Shown piece by piece: positions 1 to 8,716 of a DNA stretch of 64,000 nucleotides. The notes under the pieces were generated by a model. It was given only the letters and a program-made list of their open reading frames with translations, was not told where the DNA came from and did not search any database. The translations under genes and the position numbers were made by a program. Numbering within the stretch: position 1 is the first letter of the stretch; every line of letters begins with the position of its first letter. This DNA comes from JBJGXI01 sp045635475 (GTDB lineage: Bacteria > Bacillota > Bacilli > Bacillales > Amphibacillaceae), in contig NZ_JBJGXI010000020.1 in the NCBI RefSeq assembly GCF_045635475.1, positions 22,212 through 86,211 of the forward strand, given 5' to 3'.

Positions 1-554
1 GGGCGATGTTTTTATTATTTAACATTACCGTTGGGGCAAAGTCTTTTATAGAAGAGCGATCAACCGAAACATTTGCACGGCTGTTAGTTGCTCCTATAAA
101 CAAAAAGACAATTATCATCGGAAAATGGTTAGGCACGTTTTATTTTAGTTTGTTGCAATTTGTTGTGTTTGTGCTGTCCACTCATTTTCTATTTGATGTA
201 AATTGGGGTAGTAACTTATATCAATTGGCTGTAATTGCTGTTACCTATTCCATTTCAGTTGCAGGACTTTCCATGTTAATTGCTACGATATTTACTAGCG
301 AAAAATCAATCGACACGATTGGTGGTTTAGGTATTCAAGTACTTGCACTGTTAGGTGGGTCGATGCTGCCAATTTCTTTATTTCCTGATAGCTTACTTGC
401 ACTCGCTAATTTAACACCGAATAAATGGGCTTTATCAAGTCTTCTAGATGTTATGTCAGGAACTACATGGAACTCACTATTATTGCCTATGGCAATATTG
501 TTATTGGTTGGTTTTATATCTATGATTTACGGCTCATTTAAATTAAAAATATAA
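1..554 (+). CDS. ABC-2 type transporter permease, C-terminal part (cut by window edge)
   Basis: The frame is already open at the window edge, so the true start lies upstream and only about the last 184 residues are seen. They hold about five hydrophobic segments and end in a short basic tail, as in ABC2_membrane permeases that export drugs or lipids. The order permease-permease, with a second permease 16 bases downstream, matches the two-permease exporters of Bacillus such as the linearmycin-type LnrM/LnrN; the ATPase would lie to the left. The family is well supported. The substrate is not known. Confidence 0.8.
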   Translation, partial: AMFLLFNITVGAKSFIEERSTETFARLLVAPINKKTIIIGKWLGTFYFSLLQFVVFVLSTHFLFDVNWGSNLYQLAVIAVTYSISVAGLSMLIATIFTSEKSIDTIGGLGIQVLALLGGSMLPISLFPDSLLALANLTPNKWALSSLLDVMSGTTWNSLLLPMAILLLVGFISMIYGSFKLKI

Positions 555-570
555 CAAGGAGGACACCAAC

Positions 571-1725
571 ATGAAAAAAGTATGGGCACTTGCTAGCTTT
601 GAATGGAAGCGTGTATTTGTTAAGCCACAATCCTATTTAATTATGTTTGCCATGCCGTTGTTGTTTACATTTATGTTCGGAAGTTTATTTCAAGGTAGTA
701 CTGCTAATCTTCCCACGATAGCGATAGTTGATCAAGAAGATAACAATCTTTCTAGATCACTGATCGATCAATTAGAAGAAAAACAAATGATGGAAATACT
801 CTCCCTATCACTAGAAGAAGCAGAAAAACAGTTCGAAGACAACCAACTTTCAGGCATTATTAACATACAGCAAGGATATCAAGACGCGATTGTTGCAGGT
901 GAGGTACCAACTGTTGCATTTCAGCACGCACCTGCTTTTAATGAAGCGATGACAATCAATCAAATTGTTTCCGATCAAATAAGAAGTGAACGAATGCTTG
1001 TCGAAGCATCTATAAGCTGGGGTGAGGCAACTGCTACCTCCTGGGAAAATCAGTATAAAATCTTGTCCAATCAATATGACGAAAGATTCACTATCAGCGA
1101 ACAAATAACTTTCGCGAAAAATAATCAACCCTCCATGGACAATATCTCATCAAGGTCAGCGGGATTTGCGATTATGTTTGTTATGATCGTTATCATGAGT
1201 GTTGCCGGAACACTACTTGATGCTCAAAAAACAGGAGTCTGGCTTCGTTTACTAGCAACACCAACAACACGCTTACAATTATTAAATGGCTATTTACTTG
1301 CTTTCTTTCTTATCGGGTGGATGCAATTTGCAATATTAATGTTGTTATCAAGCTGGCTGTTTGATGTATATTGGGGCAACTTAGCTGCGGTTAGTGTATT
1401 AGTATCTGCTTTATTGCTCTGTGTTGTCGGGTTAGCCTTATTGATTGGCAGTTTTGCCAAAACCTCTGAGCAACAGTCCGTGCTTGGAAACGTTGTGATC
1501 ATTTCCACTTGTATGCTAGCAGGGGTCTATTGGCCACTTGAGATTGTACCATCTTTTATGCAAACCATTGCGGAATTTATTCCACAAACGTGGGCAATGA
1601 AAGGGTTCAACGAAGTGATTGCACGAGGAGGTTCACTTTTGGACATAACTTTACCAATTATTATCTTACTGGCTTTTTCTGCAGTATTTTTATTAATTGG
1701 TTCTTTGCGAGTAAAATTTGATTAA
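571..1725 (+). CDS. ABC-2 type transporter permease, LnrN/YfiN-like
   Basis: A 384-residue membrane protein, preceded by a strong AAGGAGG site. One membrane segment near residues 20-42 is followed by an extracytoplasmic loop (about 45-200), then five to six membrane segments to the end. This is the ABC2_membrane_3 layout. It follows another permease by 16 bases and is followed by a clear terminator, so it is the last gene of the exporter operon. The likely role is export of amphiphilic drugs or antimicrobial compounds as a heteromeric permease; this is inferred from family and context. Confidence 0.8.
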   Translation: MKKVWALASFEWKRVFVKPQSYLIMFAMPLLFTFMFGSLFQGSTANLPTIAIVDQEDNNLSRSLIDQLEEKQMMEILSLSLEEAEKQFEDNQLSGIINIQQGYQDAIVAGEVPTVAFQHAPAFNEAMTINQIVSDQIRSERMLVEASISWGEATATSWENQYKILSNQYDERFTISEQITFAKNNQPSMDNISSRSAGFAIMFVMIVIMSVAGTLLDAQKTGVWLRLLATPTTRLQLLNGYLLAFFLIGWMQFAILMLLSSWLFDVYWGNLAAVSVLVSALLLCVVGLALLIGSFAKTSEQQSVLGNVVIISTCMLAGVYWPLEIVPSFMQTIAEFIPQTWAMKGFNEVIARGGSLLDITLPIIILLAFSAVFLLIGSLRVKFD

Positions 1726-1733
1726 TTAGAGTA

Positions 1734-1770
1734 AAGGTGCTTCTTGCATATAGAAGCACCTTTTGTTTTT
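1734..1770 (+). terminator. Rho-independent terminator of ABC exporter operon
   Basis: Perfect 9-bp stem (GGTGCTTCT / AGAAGCACC) with a 7-base loop, followed by TTTTGTTTTT, eight bases after the permease stop. Confidence 0.9.
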
Positions 1771-1862
1771 AGTAATCTAATTACTTATATATTTACGCTT
1801 TTTAGGAATCATATATCTTAAGCCAACATTTGAAACTATACGTACTTATAAGGATTGGTCAT

Positions 1863-2378
1863 ATGCATGTAGCAATTGCTCTTTTTGTGATATTTGCAGT
1901 TTGGCGCTGGGGAGATTGGAAAAACTGGGAAAAGTATCATGCGGTTATGCTTTATTTTGCAATTGGAAATTTAACTTATAATTTTCTAACTGCTAGCTAT
2001 TTCCTCTGGCGACTTGACGCAGATTTAATTTCTAATCACACGCTCACAGAAATGTTATACACATTTATCATTTTCCCTGGTTCTGCGATGTTATTTATTT
2101 ATCATTATCCAAAAAGTCGATGGAAAATAATTCGACATTACGCTTACTGGATATTTATATATGCAGGAATTGAATTAATTATGGTCTTTACTGGGCATAT
2201 TGAGTACCAATATGGATGGAATTGGTATTGGTCAGCCGGATTTGATGTTTTTATGTTTCCAATGCTGCAGTTGTTCTACAAGCGACCTCTAATTGCATAT
2301 GTAATATCAGTGCCAATAGCCATTTTCTTTATTTGGTATTTCAATGTTCCAGTTCATCTTCCTGTTGAGGAACGATAG
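1863..2378 (+). CDS. CBO0543-family membrane protein
   Basis: About 171 residues with five or six hydrophobic helices rich in Trp and Tyr, and an early WRWGDWKNW stretch typical of the CBO0543 family of spore-former membrane proteins. The frame can be extended upstream to a TTG at 1830, but the ATG at 1863 fits the family N-terminus better and has AAGG in front of it. It stands alone between a terminator and the next gene. The function of the family is unknown. Confidence 0.7.
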   Translation: MHVAIALFVIFAVWRWGDWKNWEKYHAVMLYFAIGNLTYNFLTASYFLWRLDADLISNHTLTEMLYTFIIFPGSAMLFIYHYPKSRWKIIRHYAYWIFIYAGIELIMVFTGHIEYQYGWNWYWSAGFDVFMFPMLQLFYKRPLIAYVISVPIAIFFIWYFNVPVHLPVEER

Positions 2379-2499
2379 CTTCTTATAGTTGAATACGAAT
2401 GGAGAACTGATTCATTAAGGTTTGTGCATTCCTCCTATGTTTATTAATTTTCTAACTTGGAAATAGACAAAATATGTAGAAACTATTAGGAGGCTAATC

Positions 2500-2793
2500 T
2501 TGAGAAGCAGATCAATCATTATTTACTTAATCAACATTGTGATCGGTATTGCACAATTAATATTGGGATTACGAATTATACTAAAATTATTTGGAGCAAA
2601 CAAAACTGCACCTTTTGTGCAATGGATTTATGAAACGAGCGCACCTTTACTTTACCCATTTGAGGGAATCTTCCCATCGGCAGCGTTAGAGGGTAGGTTT
2701 GTGATTGAATTTTCCGCACTATTTGCAGTTATTATCTATTCCCTTATCGGGTACTTCTTAACTAAACTTATTATTATGTTTGATGAGAAATAA
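2500..2793 (+). CDS. YggT-like small membrane protein
   Basis: A 97-residue protein starting at TTG, with AGGAGG spaced correctly in front. Two hydrophobic helices flank a short loop containing a Pro/Phe-rich segment (PLLYPFEGIFP), the pattern of YggT/YlmG proteins. Family assignment is by pattern only. These proteins affect membrane or septum functions in other bacteria; no specific role can be read here. Confidence 0.6.
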   Translation: MRSRSIIIYLINIVIGIAQLILGLRIILKLFGANKTAPFVQWIYETSAPLLYPFEGIFPSAALEGRFVIEFSALFAVIIYSLIGYFLTKLIIMFDEK

Positions 2794-2987
2794 TTTTGTA
2801 GGCTTTCTATTTCATGAGATTGCACGGATTTGAATAAAAAGCATTCTTATTTTAACACATTGGACAAGCTCATTTTAGTGACACGATCCACGTGATTTCT
2901 GATTTAAAAAGCAGTTATTAGATAAAGCTACTATAAGAATTTGGTACCCATAGAAGCATTCACAAATTCGAAGGAGGTTAAAGGTAA

Positions 2988-4283
2988 TTGTTAACCATAA
3001 ACCTATTACTCATACTTTTATTAATTGCTCTCACAGCTTTTTTTGTTGCAACCGAATTCGCTATCGTCAAGATTAGAATGTCAAAAATTGATCACTTAAT
3101 TGCAGAAGGTAAAAAAGGTGCAGTATCAGCAAAAAAAGTAGTTTCACACTTGGATGAATATTTATCAGCATGTCAACTAGGTATTACGGTTACAGCGTTA
3201 GGACTTGGTTGGCTTGGTGAACCGACCGTTGAGAAATTACTCCTCCCCCTGTTTGATCAGATTAACTTAAATGAATCACTGACACACCTATTATCGTTTG
3301 GCATTGCCTTTGCCTTAGTGACGTTTCTACATGTTGTAGTTGGAGAACTAGCCCCAAAAACAGTTGCTATCCAAAGAGCTGAAGCGATTACCCTTTTTTG
3401 TTCTAAGCCAATTATCATCTTTTATAAAATTATGTATCCGTTTATTTGGTTTTTAAACGGATCAGCACGCTTGTTAGTAGGTATATTTGGCCTTAAATCA
3501 GCTTCTGAACATGAATTAGCGCATTCAGAGGAAGAGCTTCGTATTTTGTTATCGGAAAGCTATAAAAGTGGGGAAATTAATAAAAATGAATTAAAATACG
3601 TAAACAACATTTTTGAATTTGATCAAAGAATTGCGAAAGAGGTCATGGTTCCTCGCACCGGCATTGTTAGTATCTCCATTCATGCAACACTAGAAGATGT
3701 GATTAGTATAATTAGGAATGAAAGATACACACGCTATCCGGTAGTCGATGGTGACAAAGATAACATCTTAGGTTTTATTAATATGAAAGAATTCTTATCG
3801 GATCAATTTATCCAGGAGAATAACGAATTAGATCTATCCGCTTTTATTAATCCAGTCATTCGTGTCATTGAAACGATTCCCATCCATGATTTATTAGTTA
3901 AAATGCAAAAAAAACGAATGCATTTAGCAGTTTTGATTGATGAATATGGCGGTACATCCGGTTTAGTTACAGTCGAAGATATCCTTGAGGAAATCGTTGG
4001 CGAAATACTGGATGAGTTCGATGAAGATGAGATCCCAGAAGTACAAAAAATTAATAAGGATCATTATATCCTGGATGCGCGGTTACTTATTGACCATGTG
4101 AATAATCTATTAGATATCAAAATTCATGGTGAAGAAATCGACACACTCGGTGGTTGGGTTTTAACAGAAAACACAGATGTGCAAATTGGCTCCATTATTG
4201 AAAAGCACGGCTATTTATTTACAGTAAAAGAAAGCGATGGCCACCATATTAAATATGTTGAAGTACAAAAGAAGAAAGCATAA
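2988..4283 (+). CDS. CNNM/CBS-domain transporter (HlyC/CorC family, MpfA/YhdP-like)
   Basis: A 431-residue protein starting at TTG behind AAGGAGG. Residues 1-190 form the four-helix CNNM (DUF21) membrane domain, about 210-335 carry two CBS motifs (ending in DEYGGTSGLVTVEDILEE), and the C-terminus is a CorC_HlyC domain. In Bacillus and Staphylococcus this family is linked to magnesium efflux or tolerance. The length is normal for the family. It is a single gene. Whether it exports Mg or another divalent ion cannot be decided from the sequence. Confidence 0.85.
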   Translation: MLTINLLLILLLIALTAFFVATEFAIVKIRMSKIDHLIAEGKKGAVSAKKVVSHLDEYLSACQLGITVTALGLGWLGEPTVEKLLLPLFDQINLNESLTHLLSFGIAFALVTFLHVVVGELAPKTVAIQRAEAITLFCSKPIIIFYKIMYPFIWFLNGSARLLVGIFGLKSASEHELAHSEEELRILLSESYKSGEINKNELKYVNNIFEFDQRIAKEVMVPRTGIVSISIHATLEDVISIIRNERYTRYPVVDGDKDNILGFINMKEFLSDQFIQENNELDLSAFINPVIRVIETIPIHDLLVKMQKKRMHLAVLIDEYGGTSGLVTVEDILEEIVGEILDEFDEDEIPEVQKINKDHYILDARLLIDHVNNLLDIKIHGEEIDTLGGWVLTENTDVQIGSIIEKHGYLFTVKESDGHHIKYVEVQKKKA

Positions 4284-4303
4284 GAATCAGAACTTATGCT
4301 TTC
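4274..4303 (+). terminator. hairpin overlapping the CNNM gene stop
   Basis: 11-bp perfect arms (GAAAGCATAAG / CTTATGCTTTC) with a 9-base loop, covering the stop codon. No T-run follows on the plus strand, so it may be an mRNA 3-prime stabiliser rather than a true terminator. Confidence 0.4.
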
Positions 4304-4403
4304 AGTTATCATGTAGGCAAGTCAATTTCATTTTACTAATTTATTGTTGTTCACATTCTCTTATTCCCCAAACTCCGTGATTATGAATTTGACTCACTTA
4401 TCC

Positions 4404-5813
4404 TTACAAATATTTCTTCTGCACCTTATTCCCTTCGTACGTGAACAGTACATTTTTGTCCTCGATTACCGTTTCCATATGCACCGTTCTCCCCCATAAC
4501 TGGTGAACGTACGGTAATGTTTTTTCTAAATAAGAAAGATCTAATTCTACACCCTCATAATGATGCTTCAAATACAATTCACCATTATGATAGTAATCGC
4601 CATCCTGAACCGTAATATAAGGAAATCCACCGTTCAATCGCATTGTAATTAATTGATCACGTACATTTTCCCAATTTTTATCGGTAATTTTATATTCATT
4701 GCCTTGTTTTTGGAACAAGTATAAATCTTCTCTGGCTACAAATTCTTTCGTTAAATAGTTCCGTAAAAAAGAAATGTCTGACTCAATTTCCCTCACTTCA
4801 AACATCTTCTCTCTACCTGTCCCCGGATCTACCCCGAAACGCCGCATTTCTTCTGTTGGGTTATTAAAGCGCTCTTCAATATCCTCAAACATTTTCACCC
4901 CTAAGTAATAGGGATTAATTTGTGTCTTAGAAGGTTGCACGACACCAGCATTTAATGAAGAAAATTCAATTGCCTCCCCACTCGTCAAATCCATCTCACG
5001 CAATATCCGTTGATGCCAATAGGATGCCCAGCCTTCGTTCATAATTTTTGTTTCTAACTGGGGCCAGAAATAGAGCATTTCCTCTCGCATCATCGTTAAA
5101 ATATCTCGTTGCCAATCTTCAAGGTTGCGACTGTATTCTTCTATGAAAAGGAGGATATCTTTTTCAGGTCGTGGTGGGAGCTTTTTCTTCTTTTTCTTCG
5201 CAGGTGTCTTTGGCTCTTTATCATCTAATTTCCACAAATCATCATATGGTGTCGATCTTTCTGGTAAATCGTTTTCATCATAAAACTCATCTTCCCAATC
5301 AAATTGGGGCTTCATCAGTCTAGGGTCAATATGCTCCTGAATGGCAAGTACTGCATCAAGAAATGATTCCACTTCCTCAATACCATGCATTTTCTCGTAT
5401 GCCGCGATTCGATCAGCGGTGGCAGACATGCTATCTACCATATCACGATTCGTATTTTGAAAACGGGCATTGTTTTTAAAAAAATCACAGTGAGCTAAAA
5501 CGTGGGCAACAATCAGCTTGTTCTGAATTAAACTGTTGGAATTAAGTAGAAATGCATAGCACGGATTTGAATTAATTACTAACTCGTAAATTTTACTAAG
5601 ACCTAAATCATACTGCAACTTCATTTTGTGAAACTGCTTTCCGAAGCTCCAATGAGAAAATCGAGATGGCATACCGTAAGCACCAAACGTATAAATAATC
5701 TCCGGCGGACAAACCTCATAGCGCATTGGATAAAAGTCCAAACCAAAACCTTCAGCAATTTCAGTGATTTCTTCTATCGCTCGTTCCAATTGTTGCTGAT
5801 CTCCTTGTTTCAA
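4404..5813 (-). CDS. spoVR: SpoVR family protein
   Basis: 469 residues, the usual length of SpoVR, starting at TTG with GGGGAG seven bases upstream. It has the SpoVR hallmarks: the N-terminal FYPMRYEVCPPEI region, SNPCYAFLLNSN, the VAHVLAHCDFFKNN stretch, and NEGWASYWHQRI in the middle. SpoVR of Bacillus subtilis is needed for normal spore cortex formation; homologues elsewhere work with YeaH/PrkA-type kinases. A lysine/proline-rich linker lies near residues 203-217. It is monocistronic. Confidence 0.93.
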   Translation of the reverse strand: MKQGDQQQLERAIEEITEIAEGFGLDFYPMRYEVCPPEIIYTFGAYGMPSRFSHWSFGKQFHKMKLQYDLGLSKIYELVINSNPCYAFLLNSNSLIQNKLIVAHVLAHCDFFKNNARFQNTNRDMVDSMSATADRIAAYEKMHGIEEVESFLDAVLAIQEHIDPRLMKPQFDWEDEFYDENDLPERSTPYDDLWKLDDKEPKTPAKKKKKKLPPRPEKDILLFIEEYSRNLEDWQRDILTMMREEMLYFWPQLETKIMNEGWASYWHQRILREMDLTSGEAIEFSSLNAGVVQPSKTQINPYYLGVKMFEDIEERFNNPTEEMRRFGVDPGTGREKMFEVREIESDISFLRNYLTKEFVAREDLYLFQKQGNEYKITDKNWENVRDQLITMRLNGGFPYITVQDGDYYHNGELYLKHHYEGVELDLSYLEKTLPYVHQLWGRTVHMETVIEDKNVLFTYEGNKVQKKYL

Positions 5814-5926
5814 ATACGATCTCCCCTTTTGATGTATTATCTATACTATATGACCGAAGCAAAAGGATGATGATATTTTAACGTGAACGAGCTAGAAAAT
5901 GGATGTTTTTTTATCCTTATACAACT

Positions 5927-5957
5927 AAAAATAACCGGACATTAGTCCGGTTATTTT
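5927..5957. terminator. bidirectional-looking hairpin
   Basis: AAATAACCGGAC - ATTA - GTCCGGTTATTT: a perfect stem with A/T runs on both sides, in the gap between the divergent upstream regions of SpoVR and the CstR cluster. It would stop the cstR operon on the minus strand. Confidence 0.75.
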
Positions 5958-6238
5958 TATCTAACATCCTATTTAAATTGTGCTCTCTTCGTAATGGTTG
6001 TTTGCTATACCCAACAAGCTGAGGAGCAAACCTGATTGAGCGGCCATATAAGCGCTTATTTCGCTTGAATTTTCAGTTTCGAAGATTTGACGACGGCCAC
6101 CGCAGTGCATGCCTCCTCTACAGCGCCTGTTTAGCACTGTGTCAAAGTTTAGCTATTCTACGAAGTAACAACAATATGTTAGAAATCATCCTTAGAACTA
6201 TTAGGACCCGCCGCTGTTAAAATAGATATTTTTCAAAC
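5958..6238. other. non-coding gap (no gene seen)
   Basis: About 280 bases (370 counting from the SpoVR start) without a credible ORF. It contains GC-richer patches (for example around 6050-6140) of the kind seen in other intergenic regions of this genome, but no clear RNA gene. Confidence 0.4.
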
Positions 6239-6499
6239 TTACCGGCTTTTCACTAATAAATTAACTGCCTCTTTTACAAAAGCTTCACTGTCTTCGCCGT
6301 CTTCTTCTGCTTTTCGCACACATTCTACCAAATTAGAACTGACAATCACACCCATTGTCCGATCAATTGCCGTTCTTGTTGCAGAAAGCTGTGTGATCAC
6401 ATCTTTACAATCTGATTGTTGTTCCATCATTTTTAAAATACCACGAAGTTGCCCTTCAATCCGCTTCACTCTATTTTTCATTTGATCTGTATATTCCAA
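6239..6499 (-). CDS. cstR: CstR-type persulfide-sensing repressor (CsoR family)
   Basis: 86 residues, TTG start with GGGAGG eight bases upstream. All-helical CsoR/RcnR family (DUF156). Two cysteines sit at the sensor positions (SDCKDV near 31, LVECV near 60). The copper-ligand His of CsoR is replaced by Asn in SSNLVECV, which is the known signature of CstR, a sensor of reactive sulfur species. It is co-transcribed with the rhodanese-like gene upstream, and the CstR-like operator sits in their shared promoter. It should repress that promoter until its cysteines are joined by sulfane sulfur. Confidence 0.85.
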   Translation of the reverse strand: MEYTDQMKNRVKRIEGQLRGILKMMEQQSDCKDVITQLSATRTAIDRTMGVIVSSNLVECVRKAEEDGEDSEAFVKEAVNLLVKSR

Positions 6500-6513
6500 T
6501 TGGTAGTCCTCCC

Positions 6514-6867
6514 TTATTTGCCTTTACAACCACAGTCCATCAAGGAATAACCGGTCACTCGATATCCTTTATTATGCAATATCCGTACTGCCAAGTTCCG
6601 CTCGGTTGAATCAGATGCAATTAAGTGAATCTCTTTTTCCGGTATATCTCGGTAATGTCGATTTAAATAGGCGACAGGCATCAGTATCGATCCTTTAACC
6701 TCTTGTCTAAATGATTCATTATAATCTCTTATATCAAGCTTAACATTAATCGTTTCCAGCTGGTTACTGCTTATATCTATACATGGAATACCTATTACAG
6801 GTACAAATCTCGTATATAACATATACATGATGAATCCTATAAAAATAATTAGGATCGCAATGATCAT
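6514..6867 (-). CDS. membrane-anchored rhodanese-like protein lacking the catalytic Cys
   Basis: 117 residues: an N-terminal membrane helix (about 2-22) followed by a rhodanese-like domain with IDIR.Y-type motifs (LDIRDYNES). The usual active-site loop C-x4-R is replaced by SDSTERN, so the catalytic cysteine is missing. The protein ends in a DCGC motif that could carry sulfur instead. It is the first gene of the cstR operon, 14 bases upstream of cstR, with a consensus promoter. The likely role is sulfane-sulfur handling at the membrane. The role of the C-terminal Cys pair is inferred. Confidence 0.75.
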   Translation of the reverse strand: MIIAILIIFIGFIMYMLYTRFVPVIGIPCIDISSNQLETINVKLDIRDYNESFRQEVKGSILMPVAYLNRHYRDIPEKEIHLIASDSTERNLAVRILHNKGYRVTGYSLMDCGCKGK

Positions 6868-6904
6868 GCTTCATCCCCCATTACTTTTCGTTTTGACATT
6901 CATC

Positions 6905-6934
6905 ATCATATGCCCTTAAGGGTATAAATGTCAA
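6905..6934 (-). promoter_or_regulatory. cstR operon promoter with CstR operator
   Basis: Reading the minus strand: TTGACA (6934-6929), 18-base spacer, TATGAT (6910-6905). The spacer holds the palindrome TATACCCTTAAGGGCATA, which fits the ATACC-N-GGTAT style of CstR operators, so bound repressor would cover the space between -35 and -10. Confidence 0.8.
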
Positions 6935-6955
6935 CTAGGCTGTTTAAAATTTATA

Positions 6956-6989
6956 CGAAAGGCAGGGCGATATTACGTCCTGCCTTTCG
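6956..6989. terminator. terminator after M20 dipeptidase
   Basis: Perfect 11-bp stem CGAAAGGCAGG / CCTGCCTTTCG with a 12-base loop, immediately after the dipeptidase stop. Confidence 0.7.
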
Positions 6990-6993
6990 AGCA

Positions 6994-8361
6994 TTATGCT
7001 TTTTTCACTTGCTTATAATAATATACTAAGGTTTCCATCCCTTTTGTAAAATTCTCTAATGGGAAACTCTCATTTGGTGAATGCAGGCGATCGCCAGGTG
7101 TACCAAACCCTAAAAGAACTACTGGAATCTGAAATAACGAATCAATCCATTCAACGACCGGAATTGATCCACCCATACGTACATAAACAACATCTTTGCC
7201 AAACCCTTGTTTATAGCTTGTAGCAGCCTGTTCAATTAGTGGATTATTCGGGTCTACTTTATAGGCTTTTGCTGAAAGTGGCTCACGTTTAATTTCTAGC
7301 GTTACTCCTGCTGGTACGTGGCGCTTTAAATGGTCAACGAGCAAATTTTGGATTTTCTCCGGATCCTGCCCTGGTACGAGACGACACGTAAGTTTGGCTG
7401 TTGCGGATGATGGGATGATTGTTTTCGTTCCTTCTCCTTGATAGCCACTAAACATTCCATTTATTTCAAGAGTCGGTCGGGCCATGGTGTGTTCCATTGC
7501 TGTATACCCTTGTTCCGAGACTGTTTCTGGAATCCCCAAACTAGTGTAGTCTTCTCCAGGAACCTCGTTAATTAATTGGCGCTCCTCAGTAGATAACGGC
7601 TCAACGTCATCATAAAAGCCGTCAACCTGTACTACCTCATTCTGATCCTTCATGGAGGCAAGCAAATGAGCCATAGCAATTGCCGGGTTTCGAACCGCAC
7701 CACCATATACACCAGAGTGCAAATCGTTATCTGGTCCATGTAATGTAAACTCTAATCCTGTAAATCCTTTCAGTCCGTAAAGAATCGTTGGTTGATCGTT
7801 AGCTACCATTCCAGAATCTGAAATCACACAAAAGTCAGCAGCAAATTGCTGTTTTTTATCGTTAAGAATTTCGTATAGATTTTCACTGCCGATCTCTTCT
7901 TCTCCTTCAATACACACTTTCACATTAATTGGTAACTTGCCATCTGTTTTCATTAACGCTTCAAAAACAGCTAAATGCATGAACACTTGGCCTTTATCGT
8001 CACTTGCCCCGCGAGCATAAAGACGCCCATCACGAACTTCTGGCTTAAATGGTTCACTTTTCCACAATTCTAATGGGTCTGCTGGTTGTACATCGTAGTG
8101 CCCATAAAATAAAACAGTTGGTGCATCCGCACCTGCCCCGTTCCAAGCACCATATACTAGTGGATGACCTTTGGTCTCTTGTACCTCTACTTCTGAAAAT
8201 CCAATTTCATTTAAATAATCGGCAACAAAAGTAGCTGCTTTTGCTACGTCTGGTTTATGTATACTGTCTGTACTTACACTCGGAATAGCAAGGAATTCAT
8301 TTAGTTTTGCTAATAAGCGGTCTTCGTTTTCTTTTAAATAATTAATTGCTTCGTTTGTCAT
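6994..8361 (-). CDS. M20 family dipeptidase
   Basis: 455 residues from the ATG at 8361, which has GGGAAG upstream; the GTG at 8370 lies too close to this site. Zinc peptidase motifs are in order: FYGHYDVQPA (metal His/Asp), GASDDKGQ (bridging Asp), EGEEEIGS (catalytic Glu pair) and a late RLHSPNESF His. The dimerisation domain lies between. The layout matches cytosolic CNDP/DUG1-like dipeptidases that cleave short peptides. Single gene with its own terminator. Confidence 0.88.
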   Translation of the reverse strand: MTNEAINYLKENEDRLLAKLNEFLAIPSVSTDSIHKPDVAKAATFVADYLNEIGFSEVEVQETKGHPLVYGAWNGAGADAPTVLFYGHYDVQPADPLELWKSEPFKPEVRDGRLYARGASDDKGQVFMHLAVFEALMKTDGKLPINVKVCIEGEEEIGSENLYEILNDKKQQFAADFCVISDSGMVANDQPTILYGLKGFTGLEFTLHGPDNDLHSGVYGGAVRNPAIAMAHLLASMKDQNEVVQVDGFYDDVEPLSTEERQLINEVPGEDYTSLGIPETVSEQGYTAMEHTMARPTLEINGMFSGYQGEGTKTIIPSSATAKLTCRLVPGQDPEKIQNLLVDHLKRHVPAGVTLEIKREPLSAKAYKVDPNNPLIEQAATSYKQGFGKDVVYVRMGGSIPVVEWIDSLFQIPVVLLGFGTPGDRLHSPNESFPLENFTKGMETLVYYYKQVKKA

Positions 8362-8561
8362 TTTGTTCACTTCCCTATTATTTTTCTACTACGTATAGTA
8401 TAGCACTTCTTCTATGAATCATTAATGCAAAGACATTATGTATAAGTTCTAGTTTACCAAAACAGGTGCTAATTTTCGCACGTAAATGCTTAGAATGCTA
8501 AGGTTACTATGTAAAACCCTTTTATATAGCTACGAGACATCTAATTGTTTATAGAACAAAA

Positions 8562-8625
8562 GCGCAGAACGCCGGTTAGCGACGTACGGAAGTGAGGGAA
8601 GTCTCGCTAGTCGCTGGCCGTGGCT
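8562..8625. repeat. intergenic repeat, copy 1
   Basis: A 63-base block matching 12058-12120 with only two mismatches. It contains AGCGAC and GTCGCT arms able to pair. Both copies are followed by a second short match (TTTTATAATTTCCTGG) and then a terminator. It is not coding. It fills much of the 355-base gap between the dipeptidase and mccB genes. Confidence 0.85.
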
Positions 8626-8678
8626 AATGCTTAATGTTATCCACATTTAGATATTTTATAATTTCCTGGCTATGCAAT

Positions 8679-8713
8679 AAAAAAACAGCTCCCTTACAAA
8701 AGGAACTGCTTTC
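8679..8713 (-). terminator. terminator of the yrrT-luxS-mccA-mccB operon
   Basis: On the minus strand AGCAGTTCC pairs with GGAGCTGTT (one or two G-U pairs), followed by seven T. It starts right after the mccB stop. Confidence 0.75.
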
Positions 8714-8716
8714 TTC

